Origin: Bacteriovoracaceae bacterium | GTDB lineage: Bacteria; Bdellovibrionota; UBA2394 | Length of the DNA: 39,484 nucleotides | Assembly (NCBI GenBank): GCA_028287765.1 | Contig: JAQBPA010000072.1 | Coordinates: 1 to 39,484, forward strand | Direction of reading: 5' to 3' | Shown here: positions 36,153 to 39,484 of the stretch, piece by piece | How the letters are laid out: each line of letters opens with the position of its first letter | Position numbering within the stretch: position 1 is the stretch's first letter | The notes under the pieces: model-generated | What the model saw: the letters and a program-made list of their open reading frames with translations, nothing else | What the model was told of the DNA's origin: nothing | The model's database searches: none | Position numbers and translations under genes: made by a program

Positions 36153-36779
36153 CTAATTAAAAAGACTCCGAGTCTTAGGTTTTTCAGTTTTTACCAAAGT
36201 CTCGGCTCGAATAAAGGCGCTTTCAATTTGAGGAAGGCCGCTAATTTGTTGCTTCTCTAACATCTTAATAAACTCAATCAGGGCGAGAGCTGTATAGCGG
36301 CTATCGTCGATCGATCGGTGCCGATCGCCTGTTTTGGCAATCCCAAGGCGCGACATGATTTTATCTAAGTTATGAGACGTCTCATATTGAAAGATCATTT
36401 TGGAGAGGCCGATGGTATCGACAACAACGGTTTGTTTAAGCGGCATTTGAAGCTGCTTAAGCTTGTTCACGATAAAGCCGAGATCGAAGCGGGCATTTTG
36501 CGCGACCCAGATCCTATTTCCGGCGAACTGTAGAAACTGAGGGATGACGGTATGAATTGTAGGCGCATCGGCGACATCTTTATCTTTAATGCCGTGAATA
36601 GCCGTAGCTGAAGGTGGAATGGGCTTTCCGGGGTTTACAAGGCTATGGAAGGTCTTCTCGACGCACTGCATACCTTCGACATGAATGGCACCGATTTCGA
36701 TGATTTCATCACCTTGGTCTGGGTAGAGACCGGTTGTTTCTAAGTCAAAAACTACGTAACTCAAATCCTTAAGAGCCAT
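36153..36779 (-). CDS. 3'-5' exonuclease, DnaQ/epsilon-like
   Basis: YVVFDLETTGLYPDQGDEIIEIGAIHV, AQNARFDLGFI, DRHRSIDDSRYTALAL. Confidence 0.9.
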   Translation of the reverse strand: MALKDLSYVVFDLETTGLYPDQGDEIIEIGAIHVEGMQCVEKTFHSLVNPGKPIPPSATAIHGIKDKDVADAPTIHTVIPQFLQFAGNRIWVAQNARFDLGFIVNKLKQLQMPLKQTVVVDTIGLSKMIFQYETSHNLDKIMSRLGIAKTGDRHRSIDDSRYTALALIEFIKMLEKQQISGLPQIESAFIRAETLVKTEKPKTRSLFN

Positions 36780-36948
36780 TATATTCATGAATTTGCCTTT
36801 ATCCCCATTTCTCGCGTTAGATTGAATTATTGAGCGAGAGACTTCAAGCGCTTATTTGACCATTCCCTATGCAAAGGGATACGTTTTACCTTGGCGTTTC
36901 AATGAAAACATTTTTTTCCATTCTTCAAGCACTCCTTTAAATTCATTT

Positions 36949-38250
36949 ATGGATCCCGACTTTTATTATCCGATCGCAATAGGGATTTGTTTTCTTGCAA
37001 CCTCTTTTTTTTCTTTGACCGAAACGGCTCTCACGGCCCTTTCTCAAGTTCAGGCAGAAAAATTAGCTAGCGAGTCAGGATTTTTTAATGCGTCGATTAA
37101 AAATTGGATTCACCAACCGAGACGACTTCTCACAAGTATTCTTGTCGGTAGTACGGCATCCAATACCATGGCCGCAGTACTTGCCACGAACTGGATTCAT
37201 CAGCGTTTTCAAAATTTATCGGTGACCTTGACGTCGATTCTTTTGACGGCACTGATTCTTGTCTTTGGAGAAATTGCACCCAAGACGGTCGCTCGTGCTC
37301 ATGCTGAACGTGTTGCACCGATTGCTTGCCGGTTTTTGCTCGCTTTTGATGTGATCATCTATCCTCTCACGTATGTTTTTATTTCGATTGTCTCGCTAAT
37401 GGTGAGGGCACTCGGCATTACGATTCGAGATAAGCGGCTCGTCACTCACGCCGATATTGAATATATGGTCTCGCTTGCAGGGCGACAGGGAACGATCGAA
37501 ACAGATAAATCAAAAATTCTTTCATCGATCTTTCAGTTTTCGAAACGAAGAGTGAAAGACATCATGATTCCGCGCGATAAAATTTCGGCCATTTCCGTAG
37601 ACACAAATTTGTTAGAAGTTTTAGATTTTGTTCGCCAAGAAAACCATTCTCGCTATCCTGTTTTTAATCAAAACCTGGATCGGATCGTAGGTTTTTTTCA
37701 CGCTCGAGATCTCTTTGCCATTTTGAGAAGTTACGCCTTCTCACAAGGTGCACCTACAGCGGTTGAGCATTTTTCACTTAGAACCTGCTTAAGAAGAGCT
37801 TTCTTCGTTTCGGATCATTCGATGATTTCACGAGTCCTTAATGAAATGAAGACGAATCGAATTCATCTCGCGATCGTAAAAGATGAGTGGGGAAATGTTG
37901 TGGGGCTGGTGACTCTGGAAGATATTCTAGAAGAAGTTTTTGGAGAAATTGAAGACGAACATGACGATCACGCCGGTAAACCCGTAGTGGATCTCTATTC
38001 TGCTGGCGTTGAAGTCGAGGGTTCTGAGCTTCTTCTGGATTTGAAATCAAAATATGGTGTGGAGATCGAACCGACGGAATCTTATTCGACGGTGAATGGA
38101 TTTCTGATGCACTATTCGAGTCATCAACAGCTGACAGCAAAGACGGTTGTGATTTGGAAAAATTATGTGTTTTCGATTTCGTCTGTTAAAGACGGCGAGA
38201 TCGAACGCGTGAAAATTACGGAAATTCCTGAAGACGGAAAGGAAGAGTAA
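36949..38250 (+). CDS. CNNM/CBS/CorC-domain hemolysin-family protein (ORF extends upstream to 36856)
   Basis: FFSLTETALTALS, VFGEIAPKTVARAHAE, VKDIMIPRDKISAISVD, AIVKDEWGNVVGLVTLEDILEEVFGEIEDEHD. Confidence 0.92.
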   Translation: MDPDFYYPIAIGICFLATSFFSLTETALTALSQVQAEKLASESGFFNASIKNWIHQPRRLLTSILVGSTASNTMAAVLATNWIHQRFQNLSVTLTSILLTALILVFGEIAPKTVARAHAERVAPIACRFLLAFDVIIYPLTYVFISIVSLMVRALGITIRDKRLVTHADIEYMVSLAGRQGTIETDKSKILSSIFQFSKRRVKDIMIPRDKISAISVDTNLLEVLDFVRQENHSRYPVFNQNLDRIVGFFHARDLFAILRSYAFSQGAPTAVEHFSLRTCLRRAFFVSDHSMISRVLNEMKTNRIHLAIVKDEWGNVVGLVTLEDILEEVFGEIEDEHDDHAGKPVVDLYSAGVEVEGSELLLDLKSKYGVEIEPTESYSTVNGFLMHYSSHQQLTAKTVVIWKNYVFSISSVKDGEIERVKITEIPEDGKEE

Positions 38251-38254
38251 TTGG

Positions 38255-39418
38255 ATGCAACCCTACGACGGCGTCGATTTTTTGAATTTAGATGAACTAC
38301 TATCGGATCAAGAAAAGCAGATTAGACAAAGCGTAAGAACTTTTGTGAGCGATAAGTTTCTTCCTGTGGTGGCAGAACATTATCAAGCCGGAACTTTTCC
38401 TTTTAATTTAGTTCCAGAAATCGGAGCCATGGGGCTTCTGGGCTGCAACCTTCAGGGATATGACTGCGCAGGGCTCAATGATATTGAATACGGACTCATC
38501 ATGATGGAGCTTGAGCGCGGCGATAGCGGACTCAGGTCTCTTGCTTCGGTTCAAACATCTCTTTGCATGTATCCGATTTATTCATTTGGAACGGAAGAGC
38601 AAAAAAAGAAGTGGCTTCCGCCCATGGCGAAGGGCGAAAAAATTGGCTGCTTTGGCCTTACGGAGCCCGACTTTGGCAGCAATCCTTCTGGCATGCTTTC
38701 AACCGCTGTCAAAAAGGGAAAAAGTTTTATTTTAAACGGTACGAAACGTTGGATCACCAATGCAAGTGTCGCGGACATTTCTATCGTTTGGGCAAAATAC
38801 GATGGCGACATTCAAGGTTTTCTCATTCCCAAAAATACTCCAGGTTATTTGCCAAAAGAAATTGGTGGAAAACTTTCTCTTCGATGTTCGGTGACGGGGG
38901 AGTTTGTCATGGATCATTGCGAAATTCCCGAAGAAAATATTTTAAAGAATGCGCGTGGATTAAAAGCAGCGCTGATGTGCTTGAGTTCTGCTCGATATGG
39001 AATCGCCTGGGGCGCGCTCGGAGCTGCGATGGCGTGTTATCACGAAGCACTCAACTATGCGAAGGAGCGCGAAGTGTTCGGTACTCCACTCGCACAAAAG
39101 CAACTCGTTCAATCGAAATTAGTTTGGATGATCACCGAAATTACCAAAGGCCAACTTCTTGCTCTCAGACTCGGGCAATTAAAACAATCCGGAAAAATCA
39201 GACCTCATCAAATTTCGATGGGCAAAATGAACAATGTTCAAATGGCTCTCGAAATCGCTCGCGTCGCTCGAGATATTTTGGGCGCGAGCGGAATTAGTGA
39301 TGAATATCAGTGTATGCGCCACAGCTGTAATCTCGAGAGTGTGAATACGTATGAAGGCACTTACGATGTGCATAAACTCATCATCGGCGAAAAAATTACG
39401 GGCCTAAACGCCTTCTAG
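38255..39418 (+). CDS. Acyl-CoA dehydrogenase, glutaryl-CoA dehydrogenase-like
   Basis: ERGDSGLRSLASVQTSLCMYPIYSFGTEEQKKKWLPPMAKGEKIGCFGLTEPDFGSNPSGM; NTYEGTYDVHKLIIG with catalytic Glu. Confidence 0.9.
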   Translation: MQPYDGVDFLNLDELLSDQEKQIRQSVRTFVSDKFLPVVAEHYQAGTFPFNLVPEIGAMGLLGCNLQGYDCAGLNDIEYGLIMMELERGDSGLRSLASVQTSLCMYPIYSFGTEEQKKKWLPPMAKGEKIGCFGLTEPDFGSNPSGMLSTAVKKGKSFILNGTKRWITNASVADISIVWAKYDGDIQGFLIPKNTPGYLPKEIGGKLSLRCSVTGEFVMDHCEIPEENILKNARGLKAALMCLSSARYGIAWGALGAAMACYHEALNYAKEREVFGTPLAQKQLVQSKLVWMITEITKGQLLALRLGQLKQSGKIRPHQISMGKMNNVQMALEIARVARDILGASGISDEYQCMRHSCNLESVNTYEGTYDVHKLIIGEKITGLNAF

Positions 39419-39424
39419 AGAGCG

Positions 39425-39484
39425 TTGACTTGAGGTATACAATCGTATACCGTAAGGGTATATGAAAGCCGTAGAAAAAAAAGC
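39425..39484 (+). promoter_or_regulatory. Putative promoter/operator TTGACT...GGTATAC-AATC-GTATACC and beginning of a truncated ORF (ATG 39462, MKAVEKK...)
   Basis: TTGACTTGAGGTATACAATCGTATACCGTAAGGGTATATGAAAGCC; 7-bp perfect inverted repeat at 39434-39451. Confidence 0.5.

Noticed and set aside
38563-39297. 244-aa plus-strand ORF inside the acyl-CoA dehydrogenase
   Set aside because: Out-of-frame shadow ORF; the overlapping frame encodes a full, well-conserved dehydrogenase.

Overview
The window is a gene-dense, mostly housekeeping bacterial chromosome segment. Gene content suggests a Bdellovibrionota/deltaproteobacterial-type genome, but this is inference with no taxonomic search. It carries Leu/acyl-CoA catabolism genes (MCC alpha subunit C-terminus, HMG-CoA lyase, glutaryl-CoA-type dehydrogenase), a UvrD-PDDEXK helicase-nuclease, GrpE, LeuRS, Ung, TadA, split transketolase, two head-to-head squalene/phytoene synthases, an IMPDH/GMPR enzyme, CNNM/CorC and DnaQ-like proteins, and tRNA-Ala(CGC) and tRNA-Arg(TCG). 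Accessory parts are: (i) a compact pseudaminic-acid-type operon at 10.28-15.32 kb (SpsF/PseF-like, PseH, PseI, WbpG/PseA-type amidotransferase, HisH2, HisF2), where the HisF paralogue has Leu at the catalytic Asp11 position; (ii) a Phd/ParE-type toxin-antitoxin module whose promoter holds two copies of a 6-bp palindrome (CGTACG), with the same layout (GTATAC x2) recurring at the right edge; (iii) a tRNA-Ala hotspot with two extra truncated copies of the tRNA 3' end bounding small islets of fragmentary or orphan genes; (iv) perfect short hairpins with 3-4 nt loops clustered around both tRNA genes; (v) an NtrB/NtrC-like pair with a sensorless kinase and a regulator that has lost GAFTGA. I did not find a CRISPR array, rRNA, a complete integrase/transposase or an obvious new defence system.
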